This document shows, one piece after another, positions 18,076 to 26,444 of a DNA stretch of 64,000 nucleotides. Position numbers and translations under genes: made by a program. The first letter of the stretch is position 1, and the number at the start of each line of letters is the position of its first letter. The stretch covers positions 89,920-153,919 of the forward strand of contig MWCD01000003.1 in the NCBI GenBank assembly GCA_002069885.1, given 5' to 3'. Source of the stretch: a bacterium ADurb.Bin236 (GTDB lineage: Bacteria; UBP15; UBA6099). The notes beneath the pieces were generated by a model. That model saw nothing but the letters and a program-made list of their open reading frames with translations. It searched no databases and was not told the DNA's origin.

Positions 18076-18473
18076 AACCTAAACACATAATCGGAGCGGT
18101 GATAATAGCCGCGTGCCTCGGCGCGATGTTTTACTTCTCGAAGAACTTCGCGACGCCGTACGTGACGTTCGACGAGGCTCAGAAGGCTCAGGGAAGACAG
18201 GTTCAGGTGATGGGCGAACTGATAAAGAGCGCCGGCGCCGCCCTCGTCCCCGAAACCGGAGCTTATGAGTTCTCCATCTCCGATCCGGACGGCAAAGTGA
18301 TGCGAGTCAGGACGATGAAGGGCCTGCCTTCGAACTTCGAGCAGGCCACTCAGGTCGTCGCCAAGGGCGCGTACGAGGACGGCGTGTTCGTCGCCTCGGA
18401 CATTCTTACTAAATGCCCGTCGAAATACGAGGCCAAGGCCGACGAAGCTTTCCACAAGGAACAGGGTGAGTAA
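18072..18473 (+). CDS. ccmE: Haem chaperone CcmE, CxxxY variant
   Basis: 133 residues: an N-terminal signal anchor (IIGAVIIAACLGAMFYF) and an OB-fold periplasmic domain. The haem-attachment site, HxxxY in classical CcmE, reads KCPSKYEA here, so Cys replaces the covalent haem-binding His. This substitution marks the variant System I (System I*) known from some sulfate reducers and archaea, which lacks CcmH. The DNA reads TGC unambiguously. It is directly joined to ccmF with no gap. Confidence 0.9.
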   Translation: MKPKHIIGAVIIAACLGAMFYFSKNFATPYVTFDEAQKAQGRQVQVMGELIKSAGAALVPETGAYEFSISDPDGKVMRVRTMKGLPSNFEQATQVVAKGAYEDGVFVASDILTKCPSKYEAKADEAFHKEQGE

Positions 18474-20747
18474 ATGGGTTTCGGTCAAATACTAATATAC
18501 GCGCTGCTGTGTCTTAACATTCTGACGTTCGTTTACTACCTGCTGTCGATAGACGGAGCGGAGGGCTGGAACAAGGCGGGCCGCGCCGCGTTGTGGGCCA
18601 AGGCCGGCCTCTCCTCTCTAGGCGTCTTCTACCTCGGCTCTCTTTTCGTCCACGACAGGTTCGCTTTCAAATACGTGTTCGAGCATAGCGAGATATCTCA
18701 GGAGTTGATTTACAAGATATCCGGAATCTGGGCGGGACAGGAAGGCACGTTCCTGCTCTGGGTTTGCTTTCTGGCAATCACCGCGCTCGTCATGGCTTTC
18801 GCTATGAAGAGCTATGAAAAATGGTCTATGGTTTTTTTCGCGGGACTTGAGCTTGCGCTATGCGCGCTGCTGATACACGGCAGCCCGTTCGCGCCGCTCG
18901 GATGGGAAGCGCCGGACGGCGCCGGCATGAACGCGCTGCTGAAGAACCCATGGATGGCGCTGCACCCTCCGGTGATGTTCTTGGGATACGCGCTGGCGGC
19001 GGCCCCGTTCGCGATTTTCTTGGCCGGGCTGGCGAAGGGCGAAACCACGGCATGGACGAAGGCGGCGCGCCCGTGGGCCGTCCTCTCTTGGTGCGTCCTC
19101 GGCATCGGCATTTTCATGGGCAGCTACTGGGCATACGAGGTGCTCGGCTGGGGCGGCTACTGGGGCTGGGACCCCGTCGAAAACGCCTCCCTTTTCGCTT
19201 GGATCGCCCTCGGCGCTTTGCTCCATGGCATGCTTCTTCAGAACCGCAACCGCCGCTTCGTTTTCTGGAACGCGGTCATGGTCTCAATCGCCTACTTCAC
19301 CGTCCTCTACGCCACTTTCCTCACTAGGAGCGGCGTGTTGAGCGACGTTTCCGTGCACTCTTTTCAGGGCGGCTCCATCTACCTGCCGATACTTCTTGCG
19401 CTGATAGTCACGGCGGCGGCCGCGAGCGCAGCCGTCGTCTGGCAGGGCGTCAAGATGTCGAAAGACCTGCCCCCTGAACGCGCCGCGAAAACCGACGCGC
19501 GGGACGTTCTCCTTTACGGCTCTGTCATCGCTATGTGGGCTTTCTTCGCGTTCGTTTTCATGGGCACGAACTGGCCGATTTTCTCCAAGTGGTTCACGGA
19601 AGGAACATCCACGTTTGACGAGAGGTATTACAACGCGACATCGATGGTGGCGGCGCTGCCGCTGGCGATCCTGCTTGCGGCCTGCCCGGCGTTTTTTATG
19701 CGCCGCGCGGGAGCCAAGCTCAACGCCGCTCCGTTCGCCGCCGGGGCTGTCGTCGGCGTCGCGGGCGCGATAATCGCAGTCGCCATCGGCGTTAAAAACG
19801 CGACCTCCGTCGCCCTCGTGTTCTTTTCCTGCGCCGCCGCCGTCTCGAACCTGTGGGCGTTCGCCTCTTTCGCCGCGTCGCGAAAGATGAACTGGGCGTC
19901 CTACCTCGCGCACATCGGGGCCGCGCTGGTTCTCGTGGGCGTCATAACGTCGTCCGCCGCCAAGCATACCGACAGGTTCGGTCTGCTCGAAGGCCAGAGC
20001 GAAGAGCTTGCCGGATTCACATTTGTTGTCAAAGAGATACGGCCCTTCGAGTACGGCGACAGCGTTGCGATTGAAATAGGAGGCAGGGCGTCCGCGTCCG
20101 CCGAGATTTCTTACGTCAGCGACGAATGGCATAACAAGGCCGTAAACAAACCATACGTTATGAGGATGTTCGCGGGGGATCTCTATCTTACTCCCGTGCA
20201 GCTCGCGCCGCCCGACGGGAACGCTCCGGCGTCCGGCCCCGCCGGAAAAGTTATAACCCTCCTGAAAGGCAAATCGGCGCTCGTCGATGGCGTAGAGATA
20301 ACATTCGACGGATTCGACGCGTCCCGTATGCAGGAAGGCGTAGTCGGCGTAAAACTATCCGCCGCGCTGAACGGCGCGACAGAAAATCTGATCGCCTCCG
20401 CAAGAATGGGGGCTCAGGGCATTGAGTCCGACACCGTGGTAGTCAAAGCCAACGGCCTGCGGCTTCGCGCGGCGAGCCTGATGCCCGACACCGGGGGAGT
20501 GGCTATCGAGTGGCAGCCCGCCGAGAGCGCGCCCGTCCCCGAAAGCGACGCGACCGACCCTGCTGTTTCGGGAGCGGAGAACGACGCCGGAGCCGAACCA
20601 GAAGCCGCCTCTCAAACCGGATACCGGGCTATATTCCAAGCCAGTTTCAAGCCGTTTATATGGCTGTACTGGGCCGGGCTGATACTGATAACCCTTGGCT
20701 CCCTGCTTGCCGCCGTCCGGCGCTTTGCCGGGCAACGCGCTGACTGA
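18474..20747 (+). CDS. ccmF: Cytochrome c haem lyase subunit CcmF
   Basis: 757 residues, longer than the typical 630-670. It has many TMs and the WWD haem-handling motif WGGYWGWDPVENASLF. The large periplasmic loop follows AHIGAALVLVGVITSSAA. The extra length is in the C-terminal periplasmic part (an acidic, Pro/Ala-rich stretch PESDATDPAVSGAENDAGAEPEA just before the last TM). It ligates haem to apocytochrome CxxCH motifs. It is the last gene of the ccm operon; no ccmH, ccmI or ccmG follows. Confidence 0.92.
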   Translation: MGFGQILIYALLCLNILTFVYYLLSIDGAEGWNKAGRAALWAKAGLSSLGVFYLGSLFVHDRFAFKYVFEHSEISQELIYKISGIWAGQEGTFLLWVCFLAITALVMAFAMKSYEKWSMVFFAGLELALCALLIHGSPFAPLGWEAPDGAGMNALLKNPWMALHPPVMFLGYALAAAPFAIFLAGLAKGETTAWTKAARPWAVLSWCVLGIGIFMGSYWAYEVLGWGGYWGWDPVENASLFAWIALGALLHGMLLQNRNRRFVFWNAVMVSIAYFTVLYATFLTRSGVLSDVSVHSFQGGSIYLPILLALIVTAAAASAAVVWQGVKMSKDLPPERAAKTDARDVLLYGSVIAMWAFFAFVFMGTNWPIFSKWFTEGTSTFDERYYNATSMVAALPLAILLAACPAFFMRRAGAKLNAAPFAAGAVVGVAGAIIAVAIGVKNATSVALVFFSCAAAVSNLWAFASFAASRKMNWASYLAHIGAALVLVGVITSSAAKHTDRFGLLEGQSEELAGFTFVVKEIRPFEYGDSVAIEIGGRASASAEISYVSDEWHNKAVNKPYVMRMFAGDLYLTPVQLAPPDGNAPASGPAGKVITLLKGKSALVDGVEITFDGFDASRMQEGVVGVKLSAALNGATENLIASARMGAQGIESDTVVVKANGLRLRAASLMPDTGGVAIEWQPAESAPVPESDATDPAVSGAENDAGAEPEAASQTGYRAIFQASFKPFIWLYWAGLILITLGSLLAAVRRFAGQRAD

Positions 20748-20786
20748 CGCGCTCGCTAATCATTTCGCAGATAAAAACATTGGAAA

Positions 20787-20809
20787 CCCCGCGCCGGGGC
20801 GGCGCGGGG
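20787..20809 (+). terminator. GC-rich hairpin after the ccm operon (weak terminator)
   Basis: CCCCGCGCC pairs with GGCGCGGGG around 5 nt, 40 bp after ccmF. There is no T run, so termination would need help. Confidence 0.45.
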
Positions 20810-20838
20810 GGACATTGTGAACTATTTCTCAAACCGCG

Positions 20839-20868
20839 TTGCCCGCTCCCGCCGTCCCCGGTTATAAT
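20839..20868 (+). promoter_or_regulatory. Promoter for purH
   Basis: TTGCCC (20839-20844), 18-bp spacer, TATAAT (20863-20868). It gives a leader of about 100 nt. Confidence 0.5.
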
Positions 20869-20973
20869 TGCTCTCATTCCGGCGGTTCCGTCCGCCGGGC
20901 CGCGCGTCAGGCGCGCAATATTACAAAATATTCCGCCGGGTTTTCTCCCGGCGATTTCCACAAGGGGGATGCT

Positions 20974-22746
20974 ATGTTAAAAATCAAAACCGCCGTGTTG
21001 AGCGTAAGCGACAAGACAGGCGTGGTCGAGTTCGCCAAGTTCCTTTCCGCCAACGGTGTGAAGATTATCTCCACCGGCGGAACCGCAAAAGCGCTCAAGG
21101 AAGCGGGCGTGAAAGTGGTTCCGATCAGCAAAATCACAGGCAACAAGAAAGACGACTATTTCGACGGCAGGATGAAAACCATCAGCTTCAACTACGAGAG
21201 CGCCCTGCTTTACAAGCGCGACAACCCGACCCATGTCAAACAGGCCGCCGAACTAGGCATCCCGAAGATAGACATGGTTGTGTGCAACCTGTACCCGTTT
21301 GAAAAAGTGACGGCGGCAAAAGACTGCACTGTGGACAAGGCGGTCGAAAACATTGACATCGGCGGGCCGTGCATGGTTCGCGCCGCAGCAAAAAACTTTG
21401 AAGGCGTGGCGATCGTCGTCGACCCGGCGTCCTACGGCTCCATCATGGCAGAGATGAAGGCGAACAACGGCGGGGTAACGCTGGACACCCGAGCGAAACT
21501 GGCCTCGAAAGCGTTCGAGCGCACCGCTGACTACGACGCCGCCATTAACACCTTCTTCAGCGCGAAGCTTGAAGACAAGATGGTCAAACGGCTCAAATAC
21601 ACCGACGGATTCCAACTCGGACGCTACGCGGAGAACTGGCACCAGAAAGGCTGGCTATACCGCGAGGAAGGCGTCGAATGGCCCAACCTGCCGAACTGCA
21701 AACAGGTCTTCGGCGGCGCGCTCGGTTACAACAACTACCTAGACGGCGAGGCGGCCATGACCACCGCGCTCGAATTCAAGAAAGTCCCGGCTGTCTCCAT
21801 CATCAAGCATTGCAACCCTTGCGGGCTTGCCACCGGCGCCACTATCGAAGAGGCTTTCGAGCGCGCTTGGGCAGGCGACCCGGTCAGCGCCTTCGGCTCC
21901 GTCATCTGCCTCACCCGCAACATGACCCTCGGCATCGCCAAACTCATCGAAGACAGATTCGTCGAGATTATCATCGCCCCGAAAATCGAGAAGAAAGCCC
22001 TCGACTACATCGAGTCCCTCGGCAAAAAGAAAGCCGGTCTCAGACTCCTCGAATTCGGCGACATCAAATTCGCCTCCGCCCCCAAGTCCAAACTCCGCGC
22101 CGTCTCCGGCGGCATGCTCGAACAGGAAACCGACGACGTTTACTACCTCTGCAAAAAACCCGCCGACCTCATGAAAAAAGCCTCCGAATACAAATGCAAA
22201 AACAGCGGCAAAAAGCTGATGGTCGGCGTCGTTTCTAAAAAGCAACCCCCCGCCGGGGCCGGCGACATGCTCGACTTCGGCCTCAGACACGTCAAAAACG
22301 TGAAGTCCAACGCCATCAGCATCATCCGCGAATACTCCAAGGGCAAATACCAAGTCATCGGCATGGGGTGCGGACAACCCAACCGCAAAGATTCCGTGCT
22401 GCTGTGCGCGTTGCGCGCCACAGGCAACCTGCAGCGAGAGTTCGCCGCCTCTCAGGGCGCCAAAGTCGACCGCGACGAATTCGTTGCCTCTCTCTCCAAA
22501 AACAAACGCGCCGAGTACCTCAAGAAAGAATCCGCCTACATCGCAAAACAACTCGAAAGCGGAAAAATAGTTCTCGTCTCCGACGCGTTCTTCCCGTTCA
22601 GGGACGGGCTGGACAACGCGGCGACCACAGGCGTGAAGTTCATCGTCGAACCGGGCGGCTCAGTGCGCGACGACTCCGTCATCGCCGCCGCGGACGAACA
22701 AGGCATCGCCCTCGTCTTCACCGGCGTCCGCAAGTTCAACCACTGA
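20974..22746 (+). CDS. purH: Bifunctional AICAR transformylase / IMP cyclohydrolase
   Basis: 590 residues, about 60-70 more than most PurH. It performs the last two steps of IMP synthesis. The N-terminal MGS-like cyclohydrolase domain begins LSVSDKTGVVEFAKFL and has STGGTAKAL. The transformylase domain shows KHCNPCG, VKSNAI, GMGCGQPNR and SDAFFPFRDG, followed by PGGSVRDD. The extra length lies mainly between about 345 and 430 (Lys-rich, KKKAGLRLLEFGD...KKPADLMKKASEYKCKN). The start at 20974 follows AGGGGG. It is monocistronic, with its own promoter and terminator. Confidence 0.93.
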   Translation: MLKIKTAVLSVSDKTGVVEFAKFLSANGVKIISTGGTAKALKEAGVKVVPISKITGNKKDDYFDGRMKTISFNYESALLYKRDNPTHVKQAAELGIPKIDMVVCNLYPFEKVTAAKDCTVDKAVENIDIGGPCMVRAAAKNFEGVAIVVDPASYGSIMAEMKANNGGVTLDTRAKLASKAFERTADYDAAINTFFSAKLEDKMVKRLKYTDGFQLGRYAENWHQKGWLYREEGVEWPNLPNCKQVFGGALGYNNYLDGEAAMTTALEFKKVPAVSIIKHCNPCGLATGATIEEAFERAWAGDPVSAFGSVICLTRNMTLGIAKLIEDRFVEIIIAPKIEKKALDYIESLGKKKAGLRLLEFGDIKFASAPKSKLRAVSGGMLEQETDDVYYLCKKPADLMKKASEYKCKNSGKKLMVGVVSKKQPPAGAGDMLDFGLRHVKNVKSNAISIIREYSKGKYQVIGMGCGQPNRKDSVLLCALRATGNLQREFAASQGAKVDRDEFVASLSKNKRAEYLKKESAYIAKQLESGKIVLVSDAFFPFRDGLDNAATTGVKFIVEPGGSVRDDSVIAAADEQGIALVFTGVRKFNH

Positions 22747-22772
22747 TTTTCTCAAGATAGTTTTCAATCGCC

Positions 22773-22806
22773 AAAAGGGGCGGGGAATTCTCTCCCGCCC
22801 CTTTTT
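22773..22806 (+). terminator. Rho-independent terminator after purH
   Basis: AAAAGGGGCGGG pairs with CCCGCCCCTTTT, followed by more T. It can act in both directions. Confidence 0.88.
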
Positions 22807-23099
22807 ATTGCCCTTTTGACTTCGTAGATATTCAGCGCGGCGTTTCCGAGATGAACGCGCCGTTTTCCTGCTTGTTTTCGATTTAGAGAATCATCAAAAC
22901 ATTTTGAACCCGAATCCATCATTAGGATTCGGGAGCGATTGTTCAGAGCGGATGAAATGCGAGGCGCAAGGCGCGTTTTTGCAGTGAATAGAACATACGG
23001 GTTCATGAACAAAAAAATGCGGCGGCAACGAAGCAGTTCGCCGCTATGAAAATCGCCCCGGTTCGTCGGCTCTATCGACGAATCCGGGTTGAAAGCGCG
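22807..23099. other. Intergenic stretch with a perfect hairpin
   Basis: No gene is seen. CCCGAATCC / GGATTCGGG (22909-22933) is a perfect 9-bp-arm hairpin with a 7-nt loop. Its sequence CATCATTAGGATTCGGG recurs with one change (CATCATTAGGATTAGGG) near 63.1 kb beside repeat A6. Confidence 0.5.
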
Positions 23100-23546
23100 T
23101 CAGTCCCGTCGGGGCCTGATGCCGAGGGCGGTGTCGAGGGCGACATTGGCCAGCCCGTCCGCCGCGCTGTTCTTCCCTCGCGGTATTTCGACTATCGCGA
23201 ACTTTTCGAGCTTCGCGGCGAGCCTGACAACTTTCTCTCTCAACGGCATCAAGTCGGGGTTCTTCACCTTGTACTGCCCGCGCACCTGCCGGGCGATAAG
23301 CTCGCTGTCCGTATGTATTCTGAGGGATGTCGCGCCTAGCTCGGCGGCTGTTTCAAGCGCCAGAAGCGCGCCCTCGTATTCGGCTCGGTTGTTCGTCGAA
23401 TGGCCGAGGTAGATTGAGCGTTCAGCGACCACCTGTCCGTTTTTCAGGAGGACCGCCGCCGCCGCTGACGGGCCGGGGTTGCCCCGCGCCGCTCCGTCCG
23501 TGTACGCGTCAAAATCATAGGCAAAACTGTCTTCGTTATTTTTCAT
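23100..23546 (-). CDS. Ribonuclease HI-like protein
   Basis: 148 residues. RNase H fold with the acidic residues in YTDGAARGNPGPS (Asp), NNRAEYEGALLAL (Glu) and HTDSELI (Asp), and a final Asp in NSAADGLAN. It resembles the RVT_3/RnhA-like family that degrades RNA in RNA-DNA hybrids. The start at 23546 is chosen because the longer frame would overlap the zinc-ribbon gene; the gap is 23 bp, so the two genes are likely co-transcribed, as is common for this pair. Confidence 0.87.
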   Translation of the reverse strand: MKNNEDSFAYDFDAYTDGAARGNPGPSAAAAVLLKNGQVVAERSIYLGHSTNNRAEYEGALLALETAAELGATSLRIHTDSELIARQVRGQYKVKNPDLMPLREKVVRLAAKLEKFAIVEIPRGKNSAADGLANVALDTALGIRPRRD

Positions 23547-23569
23547 TGTTTTGGAGATTCCGTTTCCGC

Positions 23570-24304
23570 TCAGCCCTGTCTGTACAGGATGCGTCCGCAA
23601 CGCTGGCAGTAAACCAGCCCGTCAGCGCGTTCGAGCGCTTGTAGCGTTCTCAGGCTGACCTCGACGTTGCATCCGGTGCATACTTTGATGTCTTTGTCGT
23701 CTGTGTCCTCGATAGTCGCTATCGCCATTCCGTCGTGCGTCTTCTGAAGTTCCTGATAGTGCGACAGCAGGGTCTTGTCGGAGAAATTTTTGAAGGCCTT
23801 GCGCTCCTCGCGCAACTTCTCGACCTCGACTGCGAAGCGCTCCTTGTCGGCGGCGCGCTCGGCGGTGACTTTCTTGAATTCTTCTTCTATGTCGTTGAGC
23901 TGCTCGACGAACCCGCGCTTCTTGAGATCGACGTTGCCAAGCTCAAGCATAAGCTTCACTATCTCGTCTTCGGCGGTCTTTATCAGCTTCGTGTACTGCT
24001 CTCTTTCCTTAAAGATGAACTGAAGCTCTTTCGGGTCCGTCTGCGAATCGTCCAGTTTCATGTCAACGTTGTTCTTTTTGTCCTTGTATGCCGCTATCTG
24101 GTCCTGAAGCTCCTTGGCTTTCGCTTTGAACGGGATCTGTTCTTTGTCGAAAGCCTCGAGTTTGGCGTTAAGCTCCCTGTGTTTCTTCTGAACGGGATGC
24201 TCGACCTTGTCGATCTGGCGGATGCGCCGCATATTCTGGAGAATCTGGTTGTCGATCTGCTGGAGCTTGAAAAGCTCGTCTAGCTTGCTGGTCATCTCGG
24301 TCAT
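23570..24304 (-). CDS. Coiled-coil protein with C-terminal C4 zinc ribbon
   Basis: 244 residues. Residues 1 to about 180 are almost entirely charged heptads (a long coiled-coil hairpin), followed by a zinc ribbon with CTGCNVEV and CQRCGRIL. This is the CT398-like family, thought to be a nucleic-acid- or protein-binding adaptor; the precise role is unknown. The ATG at 24304 is preceded by GGAGG 10 nt upstream; the frame also has a TTG one codon earlier. It has its own strong promoter and leads the two-gene unit with the RNase H-like gene. Confidence 0.85.
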   Translation of the reverse strand: MTEMTSKLDELFKLQQIDNQILQNMRRIRQIDKVEHPVQKKHRELNAKLEAFDKEQIPFKAKAKELQDQIAAYKDKKNNVDMKLDDSQTDPKELQFIFKEREQYTKLIKTAEDEIVKLMLELGNVDLKKRGFVEQLNDIEEEFKKVTAERAADKERFAVEVEKLREERKAFKNFSDKTLLSHYQELQKTHDGMAIATIEDTDDKDIKVCTGCNVEVSLRTLQALERADGLVYCQRCGRILYRQG

Positions 24305-24370
24305 CAAAACTTAACCTCCGGCCTCCGGCGCGCGCCGGGGCGCGGGCTTTCCGCCCGGCCACAGGGTAAT

Positions 24371-24399
24371 AGTATATTTGATAAGCCCGCTCATTTCAA
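24371..24399 (-). promoter_or_regulatory. Minus-strand promoter for the zinc-ribbon/RNase H unit
   Basis: On the minus strand: TTGAAA, 17-bp spacer, TATACT. Leader of about 60 nt with GGAGG. Confidence 0.65.
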
Positions 24400-24469
24400 C
24401 AGCGCCGCGCGCGCGGCGGCGCGCGCCCCGTTCCCGCTCGGAAAATCACGCTCGCGCGCGCTTGGTTTA

Positions 24470-24498
24470 TTGACAATCGAGCGCAATCAACATAAACT
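24470..24498 (+). promoter_or_regulatory. Promoter for the threonine-synthase-like module
   Basis: TTGACA (24470-24475), 17-bp spacer, TAAACT (24493-24498). It is divergent from the minus-strand promoter at 24371-24399; the 70 bp between them contain long alternating GC. Confidence 0.6.
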
Positions 24499-24569
24499 CG
24501 AATCTGATTTCGCGGGCGGCGTGGCGGGCCGCGCGCGCGCCCCTCCGGGGCCGGGAAGGACGGTAGCTT

Positions 24570-25832
24570 TTGAGCAATCTGGCGGGCCTCAAATGCAAGG
24601 AATGCGGCAGGGCTTTCGACCCCGGCGCGGTCAGCGTCTGCGACTACTGTTTCGGCCCCCTCGAAGCGGACTACAACTACCAGCGCGCTTCCAAGCTCGC
24701 CACCCGGAAAAAAATCAAAAAAGGAACCCCCGACATCTGGCGCTACATGGAACTGCTTCCGCTTGAGGGAACGCGCCCTGTTGATCTCTCTCCCGGCTTT
24801 ACCCCGCTGCTAAAAGCGGACAACCTCGGCGCCCGGCTCGGCATAAAAAATCTTTACATCAAAGACGAAACGGTGAACCCCACCCATTCGGTGAAAGACC
24901 GGATGGTGGCGGTGGCGGTGAGCCGCGCGGTGGAGCTTGGGTTCGGCGTTGTGGCATGCGCGTCGACAGGCAATCTCGCGCACTCGCTGGCGGCTCACGC
25001 AGCGCGCGCCGGCTTGAAAAGCGTCATATTCGTCCCCCACGACGCAGAACCCGCTCAGCTTGCCGCTATAAACATTTACGAACCGGCGCTCATCGCCGTC
25101 AAGGGCGGCACTCAGCGCATCAACGCCCTCTGCAACGAGGCGATGGCGAGGGAGAGATGGGCGTTCGTAAACATCAACCTCCGACCCTATTACGCGGAGG
25201 GCGCGAAAACAATAGCTTTCGAAATAGCCGAGCAACTCGGCTGGACCGCCCCCGACCATATCGTCGCCCCCATAGCCTCCGGCTCCACTCTCACCGCCAT
25301 TCGAAAGGGAATGACCGAACTGACGGCGGTCGAAATCCTGAAATCGCAGGAAACGAAGCTGCACGGCGCGCAGGCGGAAGGTTGCGCTCCGGTGGCGGCC
25401 GCTTTCCGCAAGAAATCCGAACTGATCCAGCCCGCCGCCCCGGCGACTCTCGCCAAATCATTGTCAATCGGCAACCCGGCGGACGGCGTGTACGCGCTTC
25501 GGGCGGCGCGGGACTCCGGCGGCGCGATCGCGGCGGTCAGCGACAATGAGATAATTGAAGGAATGAAGACGCTCGCTCGCGAGGAGGGAATCTTTGCCGA
25601 GCCTGCGGGCGGCGCTGTTGTCGCCGCTCTCAAGCAACTCGCCTCCGCCCGCGCTTTCAAGGCCGGGGAGACAGTGGTCGCGGTGATATCCGGAGGCGGG
25701 CTGAAAGCCCCGGAAGCGCTGTCCGGCAGATTGAAACCTCCGAGGGTTATCGAGCCGAAGTTATCCGAGCTTGAATCGTTCCTTGCGCAATTGCGGCGCG
25801 CCGAGAACGTGCCCGGCGCCGTCGATATGTGA
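24570..25832 (+). CDS. thrC: Threonine synthase-like PLP enzyme
   Basis: 420 residues from a TTG start. An N-terminal zinc ribbon (CKECG...CDYC) precedes a fold-type-II PLP domain. The PLP lysine is in PTHSVKDR, and the phosphate loop is likely in the APIASGSTL segment. The sequence fits the class of threonine synthase with a zinc ribbon, which converts O-phosphohomoserine to threonine. However, the next two genes encode a sulfur carrier and a NIL protein, so beta- or gamma-replacement with sulfide from a carrier thiocarboxylate (a cysteine/homocysteine synthase role) is a serious alternative. It is the first gene of a three-gene unit. Confidence 0.8.
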   Translation: MSNLAGLKCKECGRAFDPGAVSVCDYCFGPLEADYNYQRASKLATRKKIKKGTPDIWRYMELLPLEGTRPVDLSPGFTPLLKADNLGARLGIKNLYIKDETVNPTHSVKDRMVAVAVSRAVELGFGVVACASTGNLAHSLAAHAARAGLKSVIFVPHDAEPAQLAAINIYEPALIAVKGGTQRINALCNEAMARERWAFVNINLRPYYAEGAKTIAFEIAEQLGWTAPDHIVAPIASGSTLTAIRKGMTELTAVEILKSQETKLHGAQAEGCAPVAAAFRKKSELIQPAAPATLAKSLSIGNPADGVYALRAARDSGGAIAAVSDNEIIEGMKTLAREEGIFAEPAGGAVVAALKQLASARAFKAGETVVAVISGGGLKAPEALSGRLKPPRVIEPKLSELESFLAQLRRAENVPGAVDM

Positions 25833-25861
25833 GACACTCGGTTTTTCTGGAGATTTCGCCG

Positions 25862-26137
25862 ATGCCTGTTAGAATTATGATACCCGGCCCGTTCAGGCGG
25901 CTGGCGGGCGGAGCCTCCGAGGCGGAAGTCGAGGCCGCCACAGTTTACGAGGCGATTCGGGCGCTGGAAATACTCGCTCCCGGCCTGCGCGACCGGCTCA
26001 CTACCGCCGAAGGAGATGTGCGCCGCTTCATTAGACTTTACGTGAACGGAAAAGATATTTATGAACTGCGCGGCGCGGAAACGGAATTGCGGGACGGAGA
26101 TTCGATAGAGATCGTGCCCGCCGCCGCCGGAGGATGA
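25862..26137 (+). CDS. MoaD/ThiS-type sulfur carrier protein
   Basis: 91 residues with a ubiquitin-like pattern (VRIMIPGPFRRLAGG, FIRLYVNGKDIYELRG, LRDGDSIEIVPAAAGG) and the essential C-terminal Gly-Gly that becomes a thiocarboxylate. ATG 25862 follows TGGAG; longer frames overlap thrC. Placement between a PLP enzyme and a NIL protein recalls CysO- and HcyS-type sulfur donors for amino-acid synthesis. No activating E1-like or JAMM protease gene is in the window. Confidence 0.85.
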   Translation: MPVRIMIPGPFRRLAGGASEAEVEAATVYEAIRALEILAPGLRDRLTTAEGDVRRFIRLYVNGKDIYELRGAETELRDGDSIEIVPAAAGG

Positions 26138-26138
26138 A

Positions 26139-26384
26139 ATGATAAGAAGAAGGCTGCACGTCTCAATGAGCGCCGACCTCGTCAAGGAGCCGATACTCTA
26201 TAGGCTGGTCAAGGAATACGACCTTTCCCCGAACGTCAGGCGCGCGGACGTGTCCGCCACCGAAGCTTGGATGGCAATTGAGCTTCAGGGCGGCTCCGAG
26301 GCCCATATTCAGGAAGGCATCGACTACCTGACCGGGCTTGGCGCGACTGTGAAGCCGCTTCAGGGCGACGTTGTGGAAAGTTGA
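26139..26384 (+). CDS. NIL domain protein
   Basis: 81 residues, a stand-alone ferredoxin-like NIL domain (RRRLHVSMSADLVKEPILYRLVKEYDLSPNVRRADVS, EAWMAIELQGG, YLTGLGATVKPL). NIL domains occur on methionine ABC ATPases and on a sulfide-based homocysteine pathway protein in anaerobes. It begins 1 bp after the sulfur-carrier stop, so it is translationally coupled to it. Confidence 0.85.
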   Translation: MIRRRLHVSMSADLVKEPILYRLVKEYDLSPNVRRADVSATEAWMAIELQGGSEAHIQEGIDYLTGLGATVKPLQGDVVES

Positions 26385-26444
26385 CATTAGGCTAAATTAC
26401 GCGCGCGGCCTCCCCGCGCGCGATTACCGGAGAGGCGATAAAAT

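Noticed and set aside
21739..22551. 270-codon open frame on the minus strand
   Set aside because: Antisense to purH, no motif and no start signal; shadow of a GC-rich gene.
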